DNA of 64,000 bases from an uncultured Flavobacteriaceae bacterium (lineage in GTDB: Bacteria; Bacteroidota; Bacteroidia; Flavobacteriales; Flavobacteriaceae). The notes under the pieces are model-generated. The model was not told the origin of the DNA, did no database searches, and was given only the letters and a program-made list of their open reading frames with translations. Below, one piece after another: positions 1 through 8,473 of this stretch. How positions within the stretch are numbered: the first letter of the stretch is position 1; each line of letters begins with the position of its first letter. The stretch lies in assembly GCA_947486785.1 (NCBI GenBank), contig CANKUU010000011.1:1-64000 (forward strand), given 5' to 3'. The position numbers and the translations under genes are program-made.

Positions 1-77
1 AAAAAGACGTAAAAAAAACTCAAAAGAGCAAAATCAGCAACCAAGTCAAAATCATGAGTCCTTTTGCAACGGTCTTA
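1..77. repeat. 76-bp imperfect direct repeat, copy 1
   Basis: This stretch is almost identical to 170-245, with only a few substitutions and single-base indels. It may extend left of the window. Read on the minus strand, both copies contain a very short open stretch of 11 codons beginning ATG ATT TTG ACT TGG. The copies lie downstream of the IS3-type orfA remnant, so they may be leftovers of a mobile element or a local duplication. I cannot assign an element name. Confidence 0.8.
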
Positions 78-169
78 ATTTATAAAGAAGTCCAGAAATA
101 ATTGCGTCTAATTCTAAAAATTAAGAGAAATAACCCATGTAAAAGAGGTGAATACACTATAAAAACAAT

Positions 170-245
170 AAAAAGACGTAAAAAAACTCAAAAGAGCAAA
201 ATCAGAAACCAAGTCAAAATCATGCACCCTTTTGCAATGGTCTTA
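170..245. repeat. 76-bp imperfect direct repeat, copy 2
   Basis: Second copy of the unit at 1-77, offset by 169 bp. The unique spacer (78-169) holds no recognisable gene. The copy ends 29 bp from the stop of the orfA remnant, which ties the repeat to the old insertion, although no terminal inverted repeats are visible. Confidence 0.8.
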
Positions 246-274
246 CTTTGTTCGAACTTTCTTGTCGGAAGGCC

Positions 275-538
275 TTAAAACATTTTTGATAGTACGTCCT
301 TTAGCATCTTATTATCTAAACTAACAGCTGCGCACATCTGTTTTAACCTATTGTTCTCATCTTCTAATTCCTTGAATCGCTTAAGTTGCTGTTGCTTAAA
401 CCCTTACTTCTTGAGCCAGTAGTACAAGGTACTTTTGTCAATACCAAGTTCCTTAGATAATTCACCATCGGTTCTTCTTTATTCGTATTCTTTTAGCACC
501 TTGATGGTCTGGCTCTCGCTAAACTTGCTTCTTTTCAT
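275..538 (-). pseudogene. Decayed IS3-family transposase OrfA
   Basis: Reading the minus strand from the ATG at 538 gives MKRSKFSESQTIKVLKEYE, a stop, RRTDGELSKELGIDKSTLYY followed by WLKK, another stop, then a leucine-zipper-like stretch ending in LKDVLSKMF and a terminal TAA. This is the helix-turn-helix plus coiled-coil layout of IS3-family OrfA (about 88 codons). In-frame TAA codons at 479-481 and 404-406 break it. No OrfB with a DDE domain follows within the window. The element is therefore a dead fragment. Identification as IS3-type OrfA is by recognition of the family pattern; the subgroup is not determined. Confidence 0.8.
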
Positions 539-641
539 TGTAGCAGTTTAAATTTTAGGATAATAACTTTGGATTTTATATTGTCCTATTCTTTGGGAAA
601 CCTACAATATTTTAGAACAAGACACATTTTATTGATAAGAA

Positions 642-675
642 TTTTTGAGTATAAAACTCATTTTTGTTACTTTTA
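642..675 (+). promoter_or_regulatory. Bacteroidetes-type promoter for the S10 peptidase gene
   Basis: TTTTTG at 642-647, a 20-bp spacer, and TACTTTTA at 668-675 resemble the TTTG / TAnnTTTG promoter of this phylum, with one mismatch in the -7 box. The ATG at 700 follows about 25 bp later. A TTG at 664 that would extend the gene overlaps this element, so it is unlikely to be the start codon. Confidence 0.4.
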
Positions 676-699
676 GACGTACCACATAAAAAACAAAAT

Positions 700-2187
700 A
701 TGAGACATTTTACAATACTATTTTTTCTTATTATTCTAAATTTGCAGCTTAGTATTGCTCAAAACAGAACACTTCCTATTGACACCGCTATCACCACACA
801 ACATAGTGTTACCATTAAGGGTAAACCTATAACGTATACAGCAAAAACAGGTACACAACCTGTTTGGGATGAAATGGGAAAGCCGATTGCTTCTTTGTAC
901 TATACGTATTACACAAGAAATAATGTAAAAGATAGAGCCTCTCGCCCACTTCTAATTTCCTTTAATGGTGGTCCTGGTTCTGCCTCAGTTTGGATGCATT
1001 TGGCGTATACAGGTCCTAGAATATTAAAAATTGATGACGAAGGCTACCCGGTGCAACCATATGGAGTAAAACACAATCCACATTCAGTTTTAGATGTTAC
1101 CGATATCGTGTATGTAAACCCAGCTAATACTGGATATAGCCGAACCATACCAGAATCAGGAAAAGAAGTTGATCGAGAAAAATTTTTTGGTATTAATGCA
1201 GATATCAAATATCTCGCAGAATGGCTTAATACTTTTGTAACAAGAAATAATCGTTGGCGCTCACCCAAATATATTATTGGAGAAAGTTATGGAGGTACTC
1301 GGGTTATGGGCCTTTCTTTAGAGCTTCAAAACAAACAATGGATGTATCTGAACGGGGTAATTATGGTTTCTCCAGCAGATTACAAATTGTATAACACTGG
1401 GGGTGCGGTAGAAAACGCAATTAGTTTACCTTATTTTGCGGCTGCAGCATGGCATCATAAAGCTTTAAGGCCAGAACTTCAAAATAAAGATCTTTTAGAT
1501 ATTTTACCAGAAGTGGAAGATTATGCAGTAAATTCAGTAATTCCAGCCCTAGCAAAAGGTGGATTTATTAATGCAACTGAAAAAGATGCGGTAGCTGAAA
1601 AAATGGCTTATTACTCTGGACTCTCAAAAAAGGAAATATTAGATCACAATCTAGCTGTTCCTGTACAATATTTTTGGAAAAACTTATTAAAAGACAGGGG
1701 ATATACCACAGGTCGTTTAGATAGTCGCTACTTAGGTATAGACCGTCAACTATCAGGAATTAAACCAGATTATAGTGCAGAGCTTACCTCATGGCTACAT
1801 AGTTTTACACCGGCTATTAATTACTATTTGCAAGAAGAGCTTAAGTTTAAAACAGATATTAAATATAATATGTTTGGCCCTGTTCATCCTTGGAACAATG
1901 ATGATGATAACACCCGCGATAACCTAAGACAAGCTATGGCCCAAAATCCATACTTAAATGTCTTAGTTCAATCAGGGTACTACGATGGAGCAACTACTTA
2001 TTTTCAAGCAAAATATACCATGAGGCAAGTTGATCCTAGCGGACGCATGAAGGATCGCTTTAATTTTAAAGGCTACCGCTCTGGCCACATGATGTATCTT
2101 AGAAAAGAAGATTTAGAAAACGCTAATAATGACATACGTGATTTTATAATGCGTACCATGTCTAACGGTAAAAGTGCTAAATATTAG
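700..2187 (+). CDS. S10 family serine carboxypeptidase-like protein, secreted
   Basis: The protein is 495 aa from the ATG at 700. It opens with a signal peptide (MRHFTILFFLIILNLQLSIA, then Q). SFNGGPGSASVWMH near residues 87-100 is the oxyanion-hole block typical of peptidase family S10, and GESYGGTR near 194-201 carries the nucleophile Ser. VQSGYYDGATTYFQAKYT supplies the Asp, and GYRSGHMMYLRKEDL near the C-terminus supplies the His. All catalytic elements look intact. It probably trims C-terminal residues from peptides in the periplasm or outside the cell. I preferred the ATG over an upstream TTG because the TTG falls inside a promoter-like element and would place 12 extra residues ahead of the signal peptide. 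A terminator hairpin follows. Confidence 0.9.
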   Translation: MRHFTILFFLIILNLQLSIAQNRTLPIDTAITTQHSVTIKGKPITYTAKTGTQPVWDEMGKPIASLYYTYYTRNNVKDRASRPLLISFNGGPGSASVWMHLAYTGPRILKIDDEGYPVQPYGVKHNPHSVLDVTDIVYVNPANTGYSRTIPESGKEVDREKFFGINADIKYLAEWLNTFVTRNNRWRSPKYIIGESYGGTRVMGLSLELQNKQWMYLNGVIMVSPADYKLYNTGGAVENAISLPYFAAAAWHHKALRPELQNKDLLDILPEVEDYAVNSVIPALAKGGFINATEKDAVAEKMAYYSGLSKKEILDHNLAVPVQYFWKNLLKDRGYTTGRLDSRYLGIDRQLSGIKPDYSAELTSWLHSFTPAINYYLQEELKFKTDIKYNMFGPVHPWNNDDDNTRDNLRQAMAQNPYLNVLVQSGYYDGATTYFQAKYTMRQVDPSGRMKDRFNFKGYRSGHMMYLRKEDLENANNDIRDFIMRTMSNGKSAKY

Positions 2188-2226
2188 TACTTCTGCATAG
2201 TTAGATAGAACCTAACGCTATATACC

Positions 2227-2263
2227 AGCAAAGGCGGTTAAAATCGTCTTTGCTATTTTTTTT
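2227..2263 (+). terminator. Intrinsic terminator after the S10 peptidase gene
   Basis: The stem AGCAAAGGCG (2227-2236) pairs with CGTCTTTGCT (2245-2254), with one G-T pair and an 8-nt loop. A run of T follows (ATTTTTTTTT). It lies 40 bp after the stop codon at 2187. Confidence 0.85.
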
Positions 2264-2341
2264 TGCGTTTAAATTCCTTTTAAATTTACTTTTAGCTTAG
2301 TTTTTTTTTAAGAGCTAACTTTATTTTTGTACTTTGAACTA

Positions 2342-3158
2342 ATGGCTGCAAAAGTTGTTGTTATTCCAGAAATTCCTATTTTTTTTAAGAACAAACATGA
2401 GCAAAAATTAAAAAATTGGTAATTAAAAACACCAAAAAAAGCCTACCAAATTCTTGTGTTTTTTCCGAATCATTTGTGCAAGGTTTTCCAAAAGGTTTTA
2501 GTTTTAGTTCAAAAGTAGGCAAGAAAGTAAGCTTTACGCGGCACAATAATCGAATAGGATCAACTTAGATAGTGATGATCGTGCGGTATAAAAGTCATCA
2601 AAAAAAATACAAGGTATATCTCGTTATAGGCCTCAGAGAAAGGCAGAGCTAAAGTGGTAGTTTATACTATGCTATGGTATATATTTCTCCTACAAATAAG
2701 TTTTAGGTGTGCATAAAAAAATAAAACCTACATAAACCAATCGTTTAAAATAGACAGAAGTTGCTGAAGTATCTAAAAGGCGTTTAAATCTGGATTGCCC
2801 GAATTGCAACTGTAAGATAAGAATAGACAGCTACAATGAAGTATATCGCATTAGAAGGAAAATGTTTTGTTTTAGGTTTTCATCAATATATGACAAAAAC
2901 CTTGTGCCAAAATAAATATCAGCATCCGCTAAAAAATGAGCCAGAAAATTGCACGCGTAGGAGTAGTATCATCGTCTCCCCTTTGGGTAAAATTATTGTA
3001 GGTGTTGTAGGATGAAACCGGTGTTTTAATCGCAGAACTAAACTTTAATTATATTTATGAAAAAGAAGCTAGATTTTGATGTAATTATACATTAAGATAG
3101 AAATGATATTTTTGAGTTTAATGTGAAACAACAACCGGCAATTAAAAAGGTTAAGTAG
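2342..3158 (+). pseudogene. Decayed nitrilase-family (carbon-nitrogen hydrolase) gene
   Basis: No frame is open, but successive frames spell a nitrilase in the right order. AAKVVVIPEIPIFF comes near 2345. Then come ESFVQGFPKGFSFSSKVGKK (2467-2526), KYKVYLVIGLRERQS, LYYAMVYISPTNKF, and KKIKPT-like residues. These are followed by ATMKYIALEGKCFVLGFHQY, SSIIVSPLGKIIVGVVG, DETGVLIAELNFN, and KLDFDVIIH-stop-DRNDIFEFN up to the TAG at 3156-3158. Many stops and frameshifts break it. At 817 bp it is shorter than an intact nitrilase gene (about 950 bp). The segment that should carry the catalytic Cys (normally around CWEN) is missing between about 2720 and 2785. The family call rests on the order and spacing of these blocks. 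Confidence 0.8.
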
Positions 3159-3189
3159 CAAAAAAACTCTTAGCAATTATTAGCTTTTA

Positions 3190-4293
3190 CTATAAAAACT
3201 CTAAACAGACAGGTCTTGGCAATTGAACCTCATGCATAAATTTTAAAAATCCTGTTTCGATATTTCTAGAGAATACGGTAATATTATTACTTTTTTGATT
3301 TGCAACTAAAACAAATTTTCCTGAAGGATCAATGCTGAAATTTCGTGGCCAATCTCCTTTAACGTCTGTACTTTGCAAATATTTAATTCCTCCTGTATTC
3401 TGGTTCACCTCAAAAACTACTATCGTATTTTCACCTCTATTAGAACCGTACAAAAACTTTCCGTCTGAAGAAAGGTGAACATCTGCACAAAAACTTTCTC
3501 CTTTAAAATTAGGTCTTAAAGTACTTTTTGAAGCTGTTTTTACAAATATACCAGACTCATCTTTGTGAAATACACTAATGGTTGAGCTGTGCTCGTTAAT
3601 CACATATAAAAAATCACCCTTTCTACTAAATGTAAAATGTCTTGGTCCATCTCCTGAATTTAAGTCTATACTGCCTTTCTCGAAAGAGATATAGCTATTA
3701 TTATCATTTTTATACATTCGTATTTGGTCTAGCCCTAAATCGGCAATAAACAGTAATGAATCGTTAAATACAGCAGAATGCACATGTGATGTTTTGGTAG
3801 TATCTAGTTTTTTATGGCTAATAAGTTGACCTGAATCCACAAGGCTTCCGTTTGCTGCAATAGAAAATACAGTAAAATTTCCTCCGGAATAATTTGAAAC
3901 AGCCAGGGTTCTACCATCCGAAGAAATACCTATATGACAAGGGTGAGCCCCTCTCGAAGCTTTGGTATTTATTAAATCTAAGCCTTTTTCTTTAATTCTA
4001 AAGGCACTTACACCACCGCTTAAACTATCATAAGTATCAGACTCTTGAACGGCATATAAATAATTCTTGTCCGGTGATATTTTAACAAAGGACGGACTCG
4101 TTAATGCTGCCACCATTCTTCTAGAGCTTAATGCTCCTGTATTTAAATCAAATTGATAACTATAAATACCCTCGCTCGAGGTATCAGTATAGGTACCCAC
4201 AAATAAAGTTGTTGATTTCATTGGTTCTTTATTTTTACAATTAAGACAAAGAAGACTAACTAGAAAACAAATAATACTGAAGCTATTTTTCAT
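3190..4293 (-). CDS. Lactonase-family beta-propeller lipoprotein
   Basis: The protein is 367 aa and starts with a lipoprotein signal (FLVSLLCLNCKNKE). It then shows the repeated blades of the 3-carboxymuconate cyclase / 6-phosphogluconolactonase propeller fold (Pfam Lactonase). Examples are FVGTYTDTSSEGIYSYQFD, GAHPCHIGISSDGRTLAVSN, GDGPRHFTFSRKGDFLYVIN and DWPRNFSIDPSGKFVLVAN. The HPC and GPRH motifs are those of the YbhE-type family. The lipid anchor places it outside the cytoplasm, so a role in the pentose phosphate pathway is unlikely; it probably opens a lactone or binds a sugar acid in the envelope. It stands alone, with decayed genes on both sides. Confidence 0.85.
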   Translation of the reverse strand: MKNSFSIICFLVSLLCLNCKNKEPMKSTTLFVGTYTDTSSEGIYSYQFDLNTGALSSRRMVAALTSPSFVKISPDKNYLYAVQESDTYDSLSGGVSAFRIKEKGLDLINTKASRGAHPCHIGISSDGRTLAVSNYSGGNFTVFSIAANGSLVDSGQLISHKKLDTTKTSHVHSAVFNDSLLFIADLGLDQIRMYKNDNNSYISFEKGSIDLNSGDGPRHFTFSRKGDFLYVINEHSSTISVFHKDESGIFVKTASKSTLRPNFKGESFCADVHLSSDGKFLYGSNRGENTIVVFEVNQNTGGIKYLQSTDVKGDWPRNFSIDPSGKFVLVANQKSNNITVFSRNIETGFLKFMHEVQLPRPVCLEFL

Positions 4294-4501
4294 ACCTTAA
4301 AAGTAACTCCAAATTTTTTAAAAAAATAGGTGCGAAAGAAAATTATAGCTAACAAAAATTTGCACATGTATTAAATAACGCCTCTTTTCATAAACCAATT
4401 TTAACTGGGTTTTGTTACAAATACAAAAAACGACTACCAATCGGATAGAAATATAATAGTATGACACAGTAAACACTCAACCCAAAAGATACAACAGACC
4501 T

Positions 4502-5116
4502 ATGATGAGCAAAACAAAATATAGAAAAAATAGGATGGGCAATGAAAGGTTTAAATCGGTTAAGTAGCATAGTAACGCTAGGTATTGATAAATAATCAGA
4601 AAAACATCAGAAGCGCCTTTAAGAGCTTGTTAATAATTTACTATGTAAGATGTTGTAAGCAAATTTAAAGACCATTAAAAACAAAAATCAGTATTCATCA
4701 AACAATACATACAAAGCCATAGTAGCTTCTGCTAAAATTATTGGAGGAAGTTTTGGCATATGTGTTTTAGCGTTTGATTTATCTATTTTAACCAAATTTA
4801 TAATCCGATCAGTTTTGGCTATTGCGCGAAGTGAAGGTGAAGACCTCAGCAACCTAGATTCTTAATTAGCATGCATTCAAGTTTTAGTCTTAGCAGTTAA
4901 ACCTAAACAATCTGATCATTTAAATACCGGAATTAATGCCATCAAAAAGTAATTATACTGATATTACAAAATATATGATTTAACTTGTCTTTAATTGATG
5001 TAACATCACATAAAGTCAACAAATTATCGACTTAACTTCTAAAAAGTATGCCTATTTTATTGGTTCTCATGTATTCGAAAAGGTATATTTACAAAGATGA
5101 AGTCTTAAAAGTATTA
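4502..5116 (+). pseudogene. Decayed EcsC-family gene
   Basis: The clearest part, about 4728-4862, reads AIVASAKIIGGSFGICVLAF, DLSILTKFIIRSVLAIARSE and GEDLSNLDS, then a stop, then LACIQVLVLAVK. This matches the EcsC core, in which a glycine-rich helix is followed by TLMLRSIADIARSEGEDL and RLACLEVFALG. Upstream, KIEKIGWAMKGLNRLSSIV and downstream AYFIGSHVFEKVYL fit the ends of the family but sit in other frames with stops. Boundaries are approximate. EcsC proteins are linked to ABC transporter and protease regulation, but this copy is dead. Confidence 0.6.
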
Positions 5117-5215
5117 AGCTTAGGTTTTCTTTAATTTTGGAATATGAAAAAGAATTGAATAAATTTAGAGTTAAACCAAATCGTAATATAATCTCCTTTG
5201 AAAAAATAATAGAAT

Positions 5216-5905
5216 ATGATTAAAACAAAAATTTTTATGCTAACAACGCTCTTAGCCTTAGGGTCAACTACTTCAATAAAAGCTCAAGATTGGCCTAATC
5301 TGACTAAATTTAAAGAAGCAAATTCGTCACTTGAGACTACCAAAGCTAACGAAGATAGAGTGGTCTTTATGGGTAACTCTATAACTGAAGGTTGGTTAAC
5401 GTCTCGACCAGAATTTTTTGCAGATAAACCTTGGGTTAATCGTGGAATTAGTGGACAAACTACACCTCAAATGTTGATTCGTTTTCGTCAAGATGTGATT
5501 GATCTAAAACCAAAAGTTGTTGTAATTCTTGCCGGAACAAATGATATAGCGGGTAATACTGGTCCGTCTAGCTTACAAATGATAATGAATAACATAAAAG
5601 GAATGGCAGAAATGGCAAGTGCCAACAATATTAGGGTAATCCTTTCCTCCACCTTACCTGTTTACGACTACCCTTGGAAACCAGGCTTAAAACCAGCCGA
5701 AAAAATCATTAAACTAAATAAAATGATTAAGACCTACTGTGTAGATATGGGGCATATTTATTTAGATTATTTTTCTGCAATGGTAGACGACCGTAATGGT
5801 TTACAAAAACAATATGCTACCGATGAAGTACACCCTACCAAAGAAGGATATGCGGTAATGGAGCCACTTGTAGAAAACGCAATTGCAAAAGCATTGACAG
5901 AATAG
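5216..5905 (+). CDS. Secreted SGNH/GDSL hydrolase (esterase/acetylhydrolase type)
   Basis: The protein is 229 aa with a signal peptide ending near IKAQ (residue 24). The four SGNH blocks are all present. GNSITEGW carries nucleophile Ser55, RGISGQTT supplies the block II Gly, AGTNDIAG supplies Asn109, and TDEVHPTKEGY supplies Asp203 and His206. The layout matches lysophospholipase L1-like enzymes and the platelet-activating-factor acetylhydrolase-like esterases common in Bacteroidetes, which often remove acetyl groups from glycans. The true substrate cannot be read from sequence. No partner gene is adjacent, and it converges on the hydroxyproline operon. The start is the first ATG and gives a normal signal peptide. 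Confidence 0.9.
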   Translation: MIKTKIFMLTTLLALGSTTSIKAQDWPNLTKFKEANSSLETTKANEDRVVFMGNSITEGWLTSRPEFFADKPWVNRGISGQTTPQMLIRFRQDVIDLKPKVVVILAGTNDIAGNTGPSSLQMIMNNIKGMAEMASANNIRVILSSTLPVYDYPWKPGLKPAEKIIKLNKMIKTYCVDMGHIYLDYFSAMVDDRNGLQKQYATDEVHPTKEGYAVMEPLVENAIAKALTE

Positions 5906-6068
5906 AAGCAAACCGGCGTAAAACACCTCTGTTTGTTGAACAATTTTGCGTACCTGCGTTAACTTTACATAATGCGCTGCAGCGCTACTAGCGAAACCAC
6001 TTTTTTTTTACAACTTGAAACTAAAAAAAACCTTTAATGATATGCCTAATAACAATTGACACGAACTT

Positions 6069-7319
6069 TTAAAAATTTCGTTCAGGATTAAAATCAGTAA
6101 TATCCATTGAGGTTTTTTTATTATCGATGATTTCAGACACTAATTTTCCTGTCGCAGGGCCCAAACTCCAACCCATCATAGCATGACCAGTTGCAATGGT
6201 AAGATTGGTAATTTTAGATGATCTACCTATATAAGGCAGTCCATCTGGAGAAACTGGTCGCATTCCTGTTTTGGCATTATTCATTTCTTCCTCGGTTATA
6301 GCTAAATCTGGATAAAATCTTTTAGCCCCTGCGGCAATGGCTGCAACGCGCTCTTTTCTAATAAAAGTATTGATTCCTGAAAATTCCATGGTACCTGCAA
6401 AACGGGTAAATCCTTTCATTGGGCTTACCGCCATGCTTGCCTCCATTAATATCGCTGGCATAGAAATACCAGTTGGACGAGAAACATTAATACGATAACC
6501 TTTGCCGGGCTGCAAGGGAAGCTTAATATTTATCTTTTTTAATAATTCACCGCTCCAAGAGCCTGCGGCTAAAACAAATTCTTCCGCTTTATAAGTAGCT
6601 TTTGAGGTTCTCACCTCATAGATTTTTGATTTTTTGATAATAAGTTGTTCTACTGCTTCATTTGTTCTAACCTTTACCCCTGTTCTTTTTAAAAACTTTA
6701 ATAACTTAGGCATGAGCTCGGTGGGTGTGGTTTGAGCATCACATTCGTAGTGAATAGCTCCTTTTGCTTCGATTTTAATATTTGGCTCTAAAGTGTATAA
6801 CTGTGACTGACTTAATTCACGAACTTCAAGTCCCAATTTTACCGCTTTTTGAGCTACTTGTATTTCATGATCATAAGATCCTTTTGTTTGATAAAGCATA
6901 AGCAAACCTTTACGCTCTAATTGAAAATCACCAAGGTCTCCCGAGGCCTTAATTTCTTCATACAGATTTCTACTCAAAAGGTTTATATCCTTTATCAGCG
7001 GAATTGCTTTTTTTACCTTCGCTTTGCTAGAAGACTTTTTAAAATACCATGCCCATTTTATAAAATCCATATCGAAACGAGGTTTCATGTAAAAAGGACT
7101 TGCAGAATTAAACATCATTTTTAAACCTTTAGTAATCATTCCAGGCGATGCTAATGGTATGATATGGCTTGGAGTAATATACCCTGCATTTACAAAAGAT
7201 GCTCCTGAGGTAAGATCTGATTTATCGATTATGGTAACCTGATGCCCCGATTTTTGTAAGTAATAAGCAGCACTTAAGCCTACAATTCCTCCTCCGATAA
7301 TCACAACTTCTTTAGTCAT
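6069..7319 (-). CDS. FAD-dependent D-amino acid oxidoreductase, probable D-hydroxyproline dehydrogenase
   Basis: The protein is 416 aa. The N-terminal dinucleotide motif VVIIGGGIVGLSAAYYLQKS marks a DAO-fold flavoprotein, and the C-terminal TGMRPVSPDGLPYIGRS and TGHAMMGWSLGPATGKLV blocks are those of DadA-type dehydrogenases. It follows the epimerase gene by one base in the same direction and is the last gene of the operon. In 4-hydroxyproline catabolism, cis-4-hydroxy-D-proline made by the epimerase is oxidised to 1-pyrroline-4-hydroxy-2-carboxylate, and this protein fits that step. The single-subunit form resembles DadA or HypO rather than the three-subunit dehydrogenases of some pseudomonads. 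Family is certain; substrate comes from context. Confidence 0.85.
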   Translation of the reverse strand: MTKEVVIIGGGIVGLSAAYYLQKSGHQVTIIDKSDLTSGASFVNAGYITPSHIIPLASPGMITKGLKMMFNSASPFYMKPRFDMDFIKWAWYFKKSSSKAKVKKAIPLIKDINLLSRNLYEEIKASGDLGDFQLERKGLLMLYQTKGSYDHEIQVAQKAVKLGLEVRELSQSQLYTLEPNIKIEAKGAIHYECDAQTTPTELMPKLLKFLKRTGVKVRTNEAVEQLIIKKSKIYEVRTSKATYKAEEFVLAAGSWSGELLKKINIKLPLQPGKGYRINVSRPTGISMPAILMEASMAVSPMKGFTRFAGTMEFSGINTFIRKERVAAIAAGAKRFYPDLAITEEEMNNAKTGMRPVSPDGLPYIGRSSKITNLTIATGHAMMGWSLGPATGKLVSEIIDNKKTSMDITDFNPERNF

Positions 7320-7320
7320 A

Positions 7321-8328
7321 TTAAATCACTTGAAAACCATTTGCATACGGGTCGTCATCGTCAATACTAATGGTGTTATGTCCGAAAATTTTTGCCCACC
7401 CTTGTATACTTGGTACAATTGCATTAAAATCACCTAATTGAGTCTCCTCTTCTATTCTACCAACAAATTTTGATCCTATAAAACTTTCATGAATAAATTC
7501 TTCTCCAATTTTCAATTTTCCTTGAGCATACCATTGCGCCATTCGGGCAGAAGTACCTGTACCACATGGTGAACGATCAATAGCCTTATCACCATAAAAT
7601 ACAGCGTTTCTTGCTGTAGCATCGGATGAAATTGTGTCGCCTGTCCATAGTATATGACTAACGTCTTTTATTGTTTCATCTTCTGGATGAACAAATTTAG
7701 AAGGATATTTTAAATTAATCTTTTCTCTTATTTCTTGACTATAAGCTATAAGCTTACTTGCTGTAAAATTTTGAATACCACTAAAATTCTTTTGAGGGTC
7801 TATAATCGCATAATAATTACCGCCATAAGAAACATCAAAAGTTAATTCTCCTAAGGCTTCACAATTAATGGTTAAATTAGTTGCGGCAACATATGATTTA
7901 ACATTTTTTAATTTTACCCAATCCACTTTATTGCCTGTTTGCTGATAATTTATATGAACCAAACCAGCGGGGGTTTCCATACGAATTTTTCCTTTCTCTT
8001 TTGGCGTAATAAGCCCCTCTTCAATTCCAATGGTAATCGCACCAATGGTACCATGACCACACATAGGTAAACAACCACTAGTCTCAATAAAAAGAATTCC
8101 GAAATCATTTTTAGAATCTGCTGCAGGATAAAAAATACTTCCGCTCATCATATCATGTCCCCTGGGCTCAAACATTAAACCTTTACGAATCCAATCATAT
8201 TCTGCTAAAAAATGCTGGCGCTTTTCACTCATAGTTACTCCAATTAATGGAGGACCACCTGTTTTTATCACACGAACAGGATTGCCACAAGTATGTGCAT
8301 CGATACATGTAAATATGCTACTAGCCAT
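7321..8328 (-). CDS. 4-hydroxyproline 2-epimerase (proline racemase family)
   Basis: The protein is 335 aa. The N-terminus FTCIDAHTCGNPVRVI and two catalytic Cys residues (Cys90 in SGCLPMCGHGTIG, Cys255 in DRSPCGTGTSARMA) identify the proline racemase family. The Cys/Cys pair points to an epimerase or racemase, not the Cys/Thr dehydratase type. MCGHGTIG and the DAHTCGNPVRV start are typical of 4-hydroxyproline epimerases. It converts trans-4-hydroxy-L-proline to cis-4-hydroxy-D-proline in the cytoplasm. The next gene, one base downstream, supplies the oxidation step. A 145-bp gap separates it from the dehydrogenase gene upstream, so an internal promoter is possible. Confidence 0.92.
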   Translation of the reverse strand: MASSIFTCIDAHTCGNPVRVIKTGGPPLIGVTMSEKRQHFLAEYDWIRKGLMFEPRGHDMMSGSIFYPAADSKNDFGILFIETSGCLPMCGHGTIGAITIGIEEGLITPKEKGKIRMETPAGLVHINYQQTGNKVDWVKLKNVKSYVAATNLTINCEALGELTFDVSYGGNYYAIIDPQKNFSGIQNFTASKLIAYSQEIREKINLKYPSKFVHPEDETIKDVSHILWTGDTISSDATARNAVFYGDKAIDRSPCGTGTSARMAQWYAQGKLKIGEEFIHESFIGSKFVGRIEEETQLGDFNAIVPSIQGWAKIFGHNTISIDDDDPYANGFQVI

Positions 8329-8473
8329 TCTATGCTTTTAAAATCTATGAATTTATTATTTCTTCTTGATATATCACAATTCAATGATCTGGTATTTAAC
8401 AAAATTTGGTCTTAACTTATGCTATTTAGTGGGTTCTGAATAAAAGCCTTCATACAATTTATATATGGCATAC

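Noticed and set aside
5974-5985. Perfect 12-bp palindrome GCGCTGCAGCGC between convergent genes
   Set aside because: Too short and isolated, with no T-run or promoter nearby; probably chance.
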